A stretch of DNA of 64,000 bases, from contig JAJFUV010000028.1 in NCBI GenBank assembly GCA_021372245.1, positions 61,585-125,584 on the forward strand. The letters run 5' to 3'. The translations under genes and the position numbers were made by a program. The DNA comes from Terriglobales bacterium. Its GTDB lineage: Bacteria > Acidobacteriota > Terriglobia > Bryobacterales > Bryobacteraceae. This document shows positions 57,458-64,000 of the stretch, in pieces (the stretch's first letter is position 1; each line of letters begins with the position of its first letter). A model generated the notes under the pieces. That model was given only the letters and a program-made list of their open reading frames with translations, was not told the DNA's origin and did no database searches.

Positions 57458-58918
57458 CTATGGCTGCTTGACCTGTGTCATTCTCACCAGCTTGTAATCC
57501 TGGCCCTGGAATTCATAGGTGGTGGTACCTTCACGCTTTTTCGAAGGGTTATAGCGCCAGCTTTCACGGAATTCGGCGGGATGAGACTCGACTTCGTCCG
57601 GTGGCCCATCCTGGATGTAAATGCGACCGCGCGAGGTGCGCCATCCGGGCACATCGCCCTCGAACCGCTCGTTCGCGTAAGCGATCCGGCGGTAGTGTTC
57701 CTCCTTGAATTCGTTCACCGCTGTGCCGGGCGTCGGGTCGCGACGGAGCCAGAACTGCACGATGAACTTCTCCCGCTCTTCGTCCGTGCGGAGCCGGTCG
57801 AACGCCTTCCGCTCCTCGGCGGTGATGATGTAGACAACATCCTCACTCACCCACTTGCGGTAAGGGGTGCCCAGTTCCTTCCTGAGTTTCTGTTCCTTCT
57901 TGAGGCTCTCCGCCTTGGGTTTGTTTTCGCTACGAACCGCCTGTGGTGCCAGCAGCAGCCCGCCCAGCGCGATCAACGGCAGCAGGAGCAGCACAGCCGG
58001 CCAACCGCTCGCCGGGGTGTGCCGGGGATCGACGAGCAGGCGAATGCGATCCTTCAAGGAGCCTCCGCCAGCCGCCGGAGCCAGCGATGCGCGGCATTCC
58101 TCCAAAGCCACGAGCGCCCGGGAATACTCGAATCTGTCTCCACACAACTGGGCAGCCATGGCATCCGCACACACTTCGCGCTCCTGGCGGATGCGGCCGG
58201 AGAGCCACCACACCGCGGGGTGATAGAACAACAGCGTCTCGACCACAGTCTGCAGGAGGTTGACCAGGAAGTCGTGGCGGGCAATGTGGGCCAACTCATG
58301 CGCCAGGATGGCCTCCACCTGCTCCGGTGGCAGATTCGCCAGCGCGCTGAGCGGCAGGACCACCACAGGCCTCCACCAGCCGTACGTGCACGGCGTTTCG
58401 ACGTGCAGTGCCCGCAGGAAACGCACGCCGCGCGTGATGCCGAGCCGGTCCGTGATTTCACGGCCGCGCCGCGAGGGTTGCTCCGGCATCGGGCCGGACT
58501 GACGACTCATTCGGACGCGTATCCAGGCCCAGCCTCCGGCCGCGCGCAGCGCCAACGCCAAAACTCCGAGGAGCCAGAACGGTATGACCAATTTCATCCA
58601 GTCCTGCCCGGCACCTTGCCCGCCGTCCTGCCACGGGAGGTCTTCCAGAAGGAGCGGCTGCAACTGGACAGTGCGCGTCCCGGCGCCCGATGCCCCATCG
58701 AACCAGAACCACGCCCAGGTCAAAACGGGGGCTGCCGCCATCGCGGCAAGCGCGAGACAGGCAACACCGTACCGTCGTTCGGCGGGCTCCCGCGCCGCGA
58801 AGCGGAAGTACAGCGCGGCCAGAACGCCGATCGCGGCCCCCTGCCACAGAAAATGCAGCAGCGCCTTGGCGATGGGCTCACAATCTGGAGACATCAGCCA
58901 ACCCGGCAGCGAACTCAT
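57458..58918 (-). CDS. M56-family membrane peptidase (BlaR1-like) fused to a GWxTD domain
   Basis: A 486-residue membrane protein. Four hydrophobic segments flank a zinc-peptidase domain with HELAH in VEAILAHELAHIARHDFLVN (residue ~207) and a downstream third-ligand region (SGRIRQEREVCADAMA). A last membrane segment (PAVLLLLPLIALGGLLLA) leads to a C-terminal GWxTD-type domain (residues ~350-486: KWVSEDVVYIITAEERKAFDRLRTDEEREKFIVQFWLRRDP...GRIYIQDGPPDEV). It should sense an envelope cue and cleave the BlaI-type repressor encoded just upstream, with which it overlaps by four bases. Confidence 0.88.
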   Translation of the reverse strand: MSSLPGWLMSPDCEPIAKALLHFLWQGAAIGVLAALYFRFAAREPAERRYGVACLALAAMAAAPVLTWAWFWFDGASGAGTRTVQLQPLLLEDLPWQDGGQGAGQDWMKLVIPFWLLGVLALALRAAGGWAWIRVRMSRQSGPMPEQPSRRGREITDRLGITRGVRFLRALHVETPCTYGWWRPVVVLPLSALANLPPEQVEAILAHELAHIARHDFLVNLLQTVVETLLFYHPAVWWLSGRIRQEREVCADAMAAQLCGDRFEYSRALVALEECRASLAPAAGGGSLKDRIRLLVDPRHTPASGWPAVLLLLPLIALGGLLLAPQAVRSENKPKAESLKKEQKLRKELGTPYRKWVSEDVVYIITAEERKAFDRLRTDEEREKFIVQFWLRRDPTPGTAVNEFKEEHYRRIAYANERFEGDVPGWRTSRGRIYIQDGPPDEVESHPAEFRESWRYNPSKKREGTTTYEFQGQDYKLVRMTQVKQP

Positions 58919-59298
58919 TGTTTGCCTCCTTCCATTTCATCCAGCAGTTGGCGAATCTCGGCCAGTTCCCGCTTCGACGCGCGCTTCGTCGAGAGGGCCT
59001 GCATCAGCAGAGCGGCCGCCGACCCGCCGAAGACCTTGTCGAGCAACTCCCCGGCCAGTTGACGCTGCGTCTGTTCCCGGCGCAGCGCCGGGCGGTAGAC
59101 GTGCGTCCGCTCCGTCTCGTCACGAGCGAGCAGGCCCTTCTCCGTCATGATCTGCATGAGCTTCAGGACGGTCGTGTAACCGGTCGAGGGTTTCTGCGCC
59201 CGGAGGTGTTCCAGGACCTGCCGCGCCGTCGCCGGACCGAGGTCCCAGAGCGCGCGGAGGATATCGAGTTCGGCCTGAGTAGGTTTGGGAACCGTCAC
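58915..59298 (-). CDS. BlaI/MecI-family transcriptional repressor
   Basis: A ~127-residue winged-helix repressor: PTQAELDILRALWDLGPATARQVLEHLRAQKPSTGYTTVLKLMQIMTEKGLLARDETERTHVYRPALRREQTQRQLAGELLDKVFGGS. Members bind inverted-repeat operators and are inactivated by cleavage by an M56 partner, encoded next. The GTG at 59298 is preferred because TATCCT sits 6 nt upstream with TTGATA 17 bp further on; an upstream GTG at 59313 would lie inside the promoter. Two 14-bp dyads overlap this promoter. Confidence 0.92.
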   Translation of the reverse strand: MTVPKPTQAELDILRALWDLGPATARQVLEHLRAQKPSTGYTTVLKLMQIMTEKGLLARDETERTHVYRPALRREQTQRQLAGELLDKVFGGSAAALLMQALSTKRASKRELAEIRQLLDEMEGGKQ

Positions 59299-59304
59299 GA
59301 GAAC

Positions 59305-59346
59305 AGGATACACGAAAGTCTTCGTACTATCAACGAAGAACTTCGT
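59305..59346 (-). promoter_or_regulatory. promoter with two 14-bp operator dyads for the BlaI-type repressor
   Basis: Two dyads of the form ACGAARNNCTTCGT lie at 59312-59325 (ACGAAAGTCTTCGT) and 59333-59346 (ACGAAGAACTTCGT), with centres 21 bp apart, two helical turns. On the minus strand they overlap a promoter with -35 TTGATA (59333-59328), 17-bp spacer and -10 TATCCT (59310-59305). They also lie upstream of the DUF1080 gene at 59397. Confidence 0.65.
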
Positions 59347-59396
59347 AGTCTAATTTGATATCGAGTTCGCGGCCCACATCCGTTACAATCGACTAC

Positions 59397-60002
59397 ATGA
59401 AGATCGCAAGATGCGTGGCTTTCGTGTGCGTGTGCATGCTTATAGTTTCGGTTGCGGCCCAAGGCGCGCCGAAGCCCGGCAAGTGGATCAAGATGTTCGA
59501 CGGCAAGTCGCTGAAAGGCTGGCAAGCGGGCGACAACCCGGAATCCTGGAAAGTGGAGGACGGCGCCATTGTCAGTTCCGGCAAACGCAGCCACCTTTTC
59601 TGGATGAAGAAGCAATGTGAGAATTGCGAGTTCAAAGCCGAGGTGATGACCAAGCCCAAGACCAACTCGGGCATGTATTTCCGGACCCAGTTCGGCCCCG
59701 GCTTCCCGAAAGGCTACGAAGCGCAGGTCAACAACAGCGGCGGCGACCCTGTGCGGACGGGCAGCCTGTACAACTTCGTGAAAATCTTCGACCAGTTGGC
59801 GCAGGACGATGTCTGGTTCACGCAGCACATCATCGTCGAGGGCAATCACATCATCATCAAGGTGAACGACAAGGTCGTAGTGGACTTCATCGACCAGAAG
59901 AATACGTACACCAAAGGCTACCTGGCGATGCAGCAGCACGATCCGGGCGGGTCGGTGCGCTACCGCAATCTCATGATGCGCACGCTGCCGGTGAAGAAGT
60001 AA
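59397..60002 (+). CDS. secreted DUF1080 (3-keto-disaccharide hydrolase-like) protein
   Basis: A 201-residue secreted jelly-roll protein. The signal peptide (MKIARCVAFVCVCMLIVSVAAQ) is followed by the 3keto-disac_hyd domain: WIKMFDGKSLKGWQAGDNPESWKVEDGAIVSSGKRSHLFWMKK...FKAEVMTKPKTNSGMYFRTQFGPGFPKGYEAQVNNS and VRYRNLMMRTLP. It is predicted to hydrolyse 3-keto-glycosides. ATG 59397 follows TACAAT by 7 nt with no Shine-Dalgarno. First gene of a DUF1080-Gfo/Idh-TIM barrel-sulfatase run, divergent from the BlaI/M56 pair. Confidence 0.87.
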   Translation: MKIARCVAFVCVCMLIVSVAAQGAPKPGKWIKMFDGKSLKGWQAGDNPESWKVEDGAIVSSGKRSHLFWMKKQCENCEFKAEVMTKPKTNSGMYFRTQFGPGFPKGYEAQVNNSGGDPVRTGSLYNFVKIFDQLAQDDVWFTQHIIVEGNHIIIKVNDKVVVDFIDQKNTYTKGYLAMQQHDPGGSVRYRNLMMRTLPVKK

Positions 60003-60007
60003 CCGCC

Positions 60008-61297
60008 ATGAACAAGCGAAACAGTGAGCTGATAACGCGGCGGGCCTGGCTCGCCGCGCCGCTCATCGTGCCGGCATCGGCGCTGGGCTTGGGAAAGCCG
60101 TCGCCGTCGAACCGCATCACGGTGGGCATGATCGGCGTGGGACGGCAGACTGTCCAGGTCAACCTGAAGCAGTTGCTCGCCATGCCCGACGTCAACGTCG
60201 TGGCGGTCTGCGACGTGGATTCGTGGCGACTCGAACGCGCCAAGGCGCAGGTCGAACAAGCGTACAACAAGACGGGTTGCCGGACTTTCCGCGATTACAA
60301 GGAACTGCTCGCCGACAAGAGCATCGACGCGGTGATGATCTCGACGCCGGACCACTGGCACGTGCCCATGTCGCTCGAAGCCGTAAAAGCGGGCAAGGAC
60401 GTGAGCTGCGAGAAGCCGCTGACGCGCACCATCGCCGAAGGACGCGCGCTGGCCAACGCCGTCGCGAAATACAAGCGCGTGTTCCGCACCGACAGCGAGT
60501 TCCGTTCGCACGACTATTTCCACCGCGCCATCGAACTGGTGCGCAACGGCTACATCGGCAAGCTGCACACGATCCGCACCGGCGTGCCGGTCGGCGATGA
60601 GGGCTGCCCGCCGCAGCCGGAGATGCCGGTGCCGCCGGAGCTCGACTACGAGCGCTGGCAGGGGCCAGCGCCGCGCGCGCCGTACACCGAAAAGCGCGTG
60701 CACAAGCCGAAGTCTTACGAACGGCCCGGCTGGATGCGCAACCTCTACTACTGCGACGGCATGGTGACTAACTGGGGCACGCATCTGAACGACCTGGCGC
60801 AGTGGGGCAACGGCACGGATCGCACGGGTCCGGTCGAAGTCGAAGGCCGGGGTGTGTATCCGCCCGCGGACAGCTTCTGGAACGTGCTGCTCAGCTTCGA
60901 GATTCAGTATCGTTACGCGAACGGAGTGCGGCTCTACTACAAGATCGATCAGCCCTACGTGCGGTTCGAAGGCAGCGACGGGTGGATTCATGCCGAGTAC
61001 GGCAAAGCACTGGTCGCCGAGCCCGCGTCCATTCTGAAAGCGGAGCTTGGTCCCAATGCCATCCGCTTCCCGCTGAAGAGCGACAAGCAGGATTGGATCG
61101 ACGCGGTGAAGACGCGCGGCCGTACGCTGGAAGACGCTGAAGTGGGCCACCGTACTACGTCCATGTGCCACCTCGGCCACATCGCCATCCAACTGGGCAA
61201 GCGCCTGGAATGGGACCCGAAGCGCGAACGCTTCACAAATAATGAAGCAGCCAATGAGTACATTGCGAAGCCCATTCACGCGCCGAAGCGTGCGTAG
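60008..61297 (+). CDS. Tat-exported Gfo/Idh/MocA oxidoreductase
   Basis: A 429-residue oxidoreductase with a twin-arginine-type leader (TRRAWLAAPLIVPASALGLG), Rossmann motif VGMIGVGRQTVQVN, catalytic EKP in CEKPLTRTIAEGRALANAVAK (residue ~120) and STPDHWHVPMSLEAVKAGKDV. C-terminal beta domain complete. Paired with an upstream DUF1080 gene (5-bp gap), it is likely to oxidise the C3 hydroxyl of a glycoside before DUF1080 cleaves it. Overlaps the next gene by 56 bp. Confidence 0.9.
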   Translation: MNKRNSELITRRAWLAAPLIVPASALGLGKPSPSNRITVGMIGVGRQTVQVNLKQLLAMPDVNVVAVCDVDSWRLERAKAQVEQAYNKTGCRTFRDYKELLADKSIDAVMISTPDHWHVPMSLEAVKAGKDVSCEKPLTRTIAEGRALANAVAKYKRVFRTDSEFRSHDYFHRAIELVRNGYIGKLHTIRTGVPVGDEGCPPQPEMPVPPELDYERWQGPAPRAPYTEKRVHKPKSYERPGWMRNLYYCDGMVTNWGTHLNDLAQWGNGTDRTGPVEVEGRGVYPPADSFWNVLLSFEIQYRYANGVRLYYKIDQPYVRFEGSDGWIHAEYGKALVAEPASILKAELGPNAIRFPLKSDKQDWIDAVKTRGRTLEDAEVGHRTTSMCHLGHIAIQLGKRLEWDPKRERFTNNEAANEYIAKPIHAPKRA

Positions 61298-62105
61298 CGC
61301 GATACTGACGCTTCTCGCGGTTTCCCTGCTTCCAGCGGCCGATTTCTATGTGCTCGACAATTGCGTCGGGCGCGGCCGGCTGACCACGGCCGAGCAGGCT
61401 GCGCTGCTCAAGAAGGTGGGCGTTCAGGGAATCGGGTCCACGCGTCCCGCGAGTGTGGCGGCCGCGCTCCAAGCGTTCGAAGCGAATGGGGTCGCAGTGC
61501 GGGCGCTTTACACCGTGGCCGACATTTCTGCCGAGGGCGTGCGGATTGACCCGGAAGTGGCGCCCGCAATCCAGGCGCTGAAGGGGCGCCCAACTATCGT
61601 TCTCTTGGGTGTCAATGGCAAGGCGCCCGAGGGCGACAAGCTGGCGCTGGACATCATCGACCGGGTACACCGGATGGCCAAGGCGTCCGGGCTCAAAGTG
61701 GCGCTCTATCCCCATTACGGCTTTCACATCGCCAGCATCGACGACGCCCTGCGATTGGCCGACAAGTACAATTCACCCGAGGTCGGCATCTCCTTCAACC
61801 TCTGCCACTGGCTTCGTGAGAGCGGCGGCAAGGAGCCCGTCGAAAACGTGGTACGCCGTCTGCGCCGCCTGCAAACCATCGTCATCAACGGCGCCGACTA
61901 CGAGGGCGGGTGGGATCGCCTGATCCAGACGCTCGACCGCGGCCAGTTCGACATCTACCGGCTCCTGCACCTGCTGAAGGCTCGCGGACTCGACGTGCCG
62001 GTTGGCTTGCAGTGCTACAACGTTCCCGGCGAGCCGGAGGAGAACCTCACGCGGTCGTGCGCTGCGTGGCGCGCCTTCTCCGAGCGCCTGGCCGCGGAAA
62101 AATAG
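61242..62105 (+). CDS. secreted sugar phosphate isomerase/epimerase-like TIM-barrel protein
   Basis: A 287-residue protein with a signal-like N-terminus (RSAILTLLAVSLLPAADF) and an AP_endonuc_2/xylose-isomerase-like TIM barrel: LKKVGVQGIGSTRPASVAAALQAFEANGVAVRALYTV, LKVALYPHYGFHIASIDDALRLADKYN, EVGISFNLCHWLRESG and IVINGADYEG, where metal-ligand His, Asp and Glu would be expected. In related clusters such proteins are isomerases or 3-dehydro-sugar lyases. A second ATG four codons in is possible. It overlaps the preceding oxidoreductase gene by 56 bp, an unusually long same-strand overlap. Confidence 0.8.
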   Translation: MKQPMSTLRSPFTRRSVRSAILTLLAVSLLPAADFYVLDNCVGRGRLTTAEQAALLKKVGVQGIGSTRPASVAAALQAFEANGVAVRALYTVADISAEGVRIDPEVAPAIQALKGRPTIVLLGVNGKAPEGDKLALDIIDRVHRMAKASGLKVALYPHYGFHIASIDDALRLADKYNSPEVGISFNLCHWLRESGGKEPVENVVRRLRRLQTIVINGADYEGGWDRLIQTLDRGQFDIYRLLHLLKARGLDVPVGLQCYNVPGEPEENLTRSCAAWRAFSERLAAEK

Positions 62106-62135
62106 CCCGCCGGCGGCCCTGGTATGCTGTACACC

Positions 62136-63626
62136 ATGACACGCCGGACCTTTCTGGGAACAACAACCGCGCCAGCCTTCCTGAGAGCGCAAACGCGGAG
62201 CCGTCCGAACCTTTTGCTGATCATGACGGATCAGCACCGCGGCGATTGTCTGGGCGTCGACGGCAACCGCGCCATCCAGACGCCGAACTTCGACCGCATC
62301 GCCAACGAAGGCGTGCGTTTCCGTTGCGCCTATTCTTCTACGCCAACCTGCACGCCGGCGCGCGCGGCGCTGCTGACCGGCCAGTCGCCCTGGAACCACG
62401 GGATGCTCGGCTACGGGCGTGTGGCCGAGAAATATCCGGTCGAGATGCCGCAGATTATGCGCGACGCGGGCTACTACGGCCTCGGGATCGGAAAGATGCA
62501 CTGGTATCCGCAGCGCAACTTGCACGGCTTCCACCGCACCATCCTGGACGAACAGGCCATGCAACTCACGCCGGATTTTCGATCAGATTACCTGGGATGG
62601 TTCAACAGCATGGCGCCGAATCTGGATTTCGCGGCCACGGGCCTGGATTGGAATGGATACGAAGCCCGTCCCTACGCGCTGCCCGAGCAACTCCACCCCA
62701 CCAATTGGACCGCGCAGACCGCGGTGAATTTCATCGAAAGCTACAACCGTCCCGAACCGTTCTTCCTGAAGGTTTCGTTTGTGCGCCCGCACAGTCCCTA
62801 CGATCCGGCGCCGCGTTTCTGGAAGATGTATGAGAGTGCGGATCTGCCCAAGGCCACGGTGGGCTCATGGGCCGCGAAGTACGCGCCGCGCAGCGACGAC
62901 GGACGATCGATCTGGCACGGCGACCTTGGCGCGGAAGCCGTGCGCACGGCGCGCCAGGGCTATTACGGGTCCGTCTCGCAGATCGACGACCAACTTGGCC
63001 GCATCTTCGCGGCGCTCGAAAAGCGGGGCTGGTATGACGAGACGCTGATCCTCTGCACGGCGGACCACGGCGACATGACCGGCGATCACAACCTGTGGCG
63101 CAAGTCGTATGCCTACGAGCCTTCGGCGCGCATCCCGACGCTGATGCGCTGGCCGTCGGGGCTGGTTTCGGCGCGCCGCGGCCAGGTGCTCGACCAAACC
63201 GTGGAACTGCGCGACGTTCTGCCAACGCTGGCGGAAGCCGCGGGCGCGACGGTGCCCGCGTCGGTGGACGGCAAGAGCATGCTGGCTCTTGCGCGCGGCA
63301 AAACCGATGGCTGGCGCAAGTGGATCGACCTGGAGCACGACGCCTGCTACGACCCCTCGAACCACTGGAACGCGCTCACCGACGGCCGCACGAAGTACAT
63401 CTTCCACGCCCCCGATGCGAGCGAGCAGTTGTTCGACCTCGTCCGGGACCCGCACGAATTGCGTGACCTGACGGGTGATCCGGCCCACACAGCGCTGCTC
63501 ACGCAGTGGCGCTCGCGCATGGTCGAGCACCTCAGGGTGCGCGGGGAAAAGTGGGTGAAGGGCGGAAAGCTGCAAGCGCGTCCCGAGCGCCAGCTCTATT
63601 CGCCGAACTACCCGGGCAAAGTGTGA
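62136..63626 (+). CDS. exported formylglycine-dependent sulfatase
   Basis: A 496-residue S1-family sulfatase with a twin-arginine-type leader (MTRRTFLGTTTAPAFLRAQ). LLLIMTDQHRGDCLG holds the metal-binding acidic residue, and CTPAR (Cys72 from this start) is the formylglycine site, followed by AALLTGQSPWNHGMLGYG. ILCTADHGDMTGDHNLWRKS and the C-terminal domain are complete. The ATG at 62136 was preferred over 62124 because TATGCT lies 7 nt upstream. As the fourth gene of the glycan operon it would remove sulfate from the substrate. Confidence 0.92.
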   Translation: MTRRTFLGTTTAPAFLRAQTRSRPNLLLIMTDQHRGDCLGVDGNRAIQTPNFDRIANEGVRFRCAYSSTPTCTPARAALLTGQSPWNHGMLGYGRVAEKYPVEMPQIMRDAGYYGLGIGKMHWYPQRNLHGFHRTILDEQAMQLTPDFRSDYLGWFNSMAPNLDFAATGLDWNGYEARPYALPEQLHPTNWTAQTAVNFIESYNRPEPFFLKVSFVRPHSPYDPAPRFWKMYESADLPKATVGSWAAKYAPRSDDGRSIWHGDLGAEAVRTARQGYYGSVSQIDDQLGRIFAALEKRGWYDETLILCTADHGDMTGDHNLWRKSYAYEPSARIPTLMRWPSGLVSARRGQVLDQTVELRDVLPTLAEAAGATVPASVDGKSMLALARGKTDGWRKWIDLEHDACYDPSNHWNALTDGRTKYIFHAPDASEQLFDLVRDPHELRDLTGDPAHTALLTQWRSRMVEHLRVRGEKWVKGGKLQARPERQLYSPNYPGKV

Positions 63627-63641
63627 GAGCGGCGGTCGACG

Positions 63642-63848
63642 TCAGCCGACATTCGACTCTTCGATGATATCCAAGACCTGCTTGATGATCTTGGGGTGAA
63701 GCGTGGCAATTGAATGAAAAGGGACTACCACCCGGTGATCGGACTTGCCGTAGATGCGATGACTCCCTTTGGTCCGCAACAGTCGGAAGCCGGCCGCGAC
63801 TAGAGCCCTCTCCGCATCAAGAGCGGCCCACCGAGGTTGTTTAGGCAT
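63642..63848 (-). CDS. hicA: HicA-family toxin (mRNA interferase)
   Basis: A 68-residue double-stranded-RNA-binding-fold toxin: LVAAGFRLLRTKGSHRIYGKSDHRVVVPFHSIATLHPKIIKQVLDII. The catalytic His is in TKGSHRIY. It cleaves mRNA when free of HicB. The start overlaps the stop of the upstream antitoxin gene by 8 bp, an arrangement with antitoxin first, which is common in this family. Convergent with the sulfatase gene. Confidence 0.9.
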   Translation of the reverse strand: MPKQPRWAALDAERALVAAGFRLLRTKGSHRIYGKSDHRVVVPFHSIATLHPKIIKQVLDIIEESNVG

Positions 63849-64000
63849 TTACTTCAACAGCGGTCGTCAGGATCTCCCGGCTGAGGGCCAACTGCCGTTC
63901 TTCATCGGGCAGCGTTTCAAGGTACAGTTCAATTGCTTCCTTGATGTTCGCGATGGCTTGTTCCAGCGTTGCGCCCTGGGACTGACATCCCCTTAGCTCA
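63841..64000 (-). CDS. hicB: HicB-family antitoxin, C-terminal part (cut by the window edge)
   Basis: The minus-strand frame reads ELRGCQSQGATLEQAIANIKEAIELYLETLPDEERQLALSREILTTAVEVNA and stops at TAA (63843-63841). GCQSQGATLEQAIANIKEAIELYLE is the HicB partial-RNase-H-fold signature. The remaining N-terminus lies beyond base 64000. It should neutralise HicA and may repress the pair's promoter. Confidence 0.85.
   Translation of the reverse strand, partial: ELRGCQSQGATLEQAIANIKEAIELYLETLPDEERQLALSREILTTAVEVNA

Noticed and set aside
1..64000. CRISPR arrays, rRNA and tRNA genes, replication origin
   Set aside because: No regularly spaced repeats, rRNA-like stretches, convincing tRNA cloverleafs or DnaA-box clusters were noticed by eye; a covariance search was not possible.

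Overview
The window is high-GC, gene-dense bacterial chromosome. It is most likely from an acidobacterium of the Solibacter/Bryobacter type. This is inferred from gene content: Gram-negative lipid A genes, CarboxypepD_reg-like secreted proteins, paired DUF1080 and Gfo/Idh/MocA proteins, secreted sulfatases, a BlaI/M56-GWxTD pair and many Tat or Sec signal peptides. No rRNA, tRNA or CRISPR array was recognised.

Layout. 1-6983: the end of a large polysaccharide-lyase-like protein, a NarL-type two-component pair whose kinase is split by an in-frame TAA, a TPR-like secreted protein, an exported amidohydrolase, an EtfB-like protein and a DinB protein. 7050-8983: an AlbA_2/RecG-like regulator flanked by a 9-bp tandem repeat and hairpins. 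9102-13643: a GH51 arabinofuranosidase and an M20 peptidase that once converged with a 4-bp gap, now separated by a complete 1.83-kb IS1595-family transposon with two cargo genes, 24-bp inverted ends and a perfect 8-bp target duplication. 13668-18041: fabZ-lpxA-lpxI-Gfo/Idh lipid A operon, a TonB-like protein and a tiny membrane protein. 18042-19208: a long structured leader and a FliA/WhiG-type sigma factor. 19217-22985: four family-2 glycosyltransferases. 23006-26839: mscL with a zinc ribbon, and thiSGHE. 26849-29955: rpoN-hpf-rapZ. 30074-34835: MFS transporter, archease, single-domain asparaginase, a RAYT transposase with two identical 30-bp REP palindromes, a C-terminally altered Gfo/Idh and a divergent DUF1080 protein. 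34891-37147: an ECF sigma factor with a sigma-E-like promoter, its zinc-finger anti-sigma partner and rsmA. 37129-41259: sulfatase, sialidase-like protein and alpha-barrel protein. 41251-45390: cysE, a glycosyltransferase and two MacB/FtsX permeases. 45361-52058: a tandem duplication of a two-gene cassette. 52135-57384: a Tat-exported DapA homologue, a GH20 hexosaminidase and a TlpA-type redoxin. 57458-63626: BlaI/M56 regulators divergent from a DUF1080-Gfo/Idh-TIM barrel-sulfatase operon. 63642-64000: hicBA, cut by the window edge.

How it works together. Much of the window serves extracellular glycan breakdown (PcRGLX-like lyase, GH51, GH20, two sulfatases, DUF1080 plus Gfo/Idh oxidoreductive cleavage) and envelope building. 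The most interesting points are the BlaI-type double operator between the M56 sensor operon and the glycan operon, the REP-in-RAYT arrangement, the cargo-bearing IS1595 transposon, the 3.37-kb segmental duplication carrying a scrap of the upstream permease, and a recurrent TANNNT box 6-8 nt before start codons that suggests leaderless transcription.
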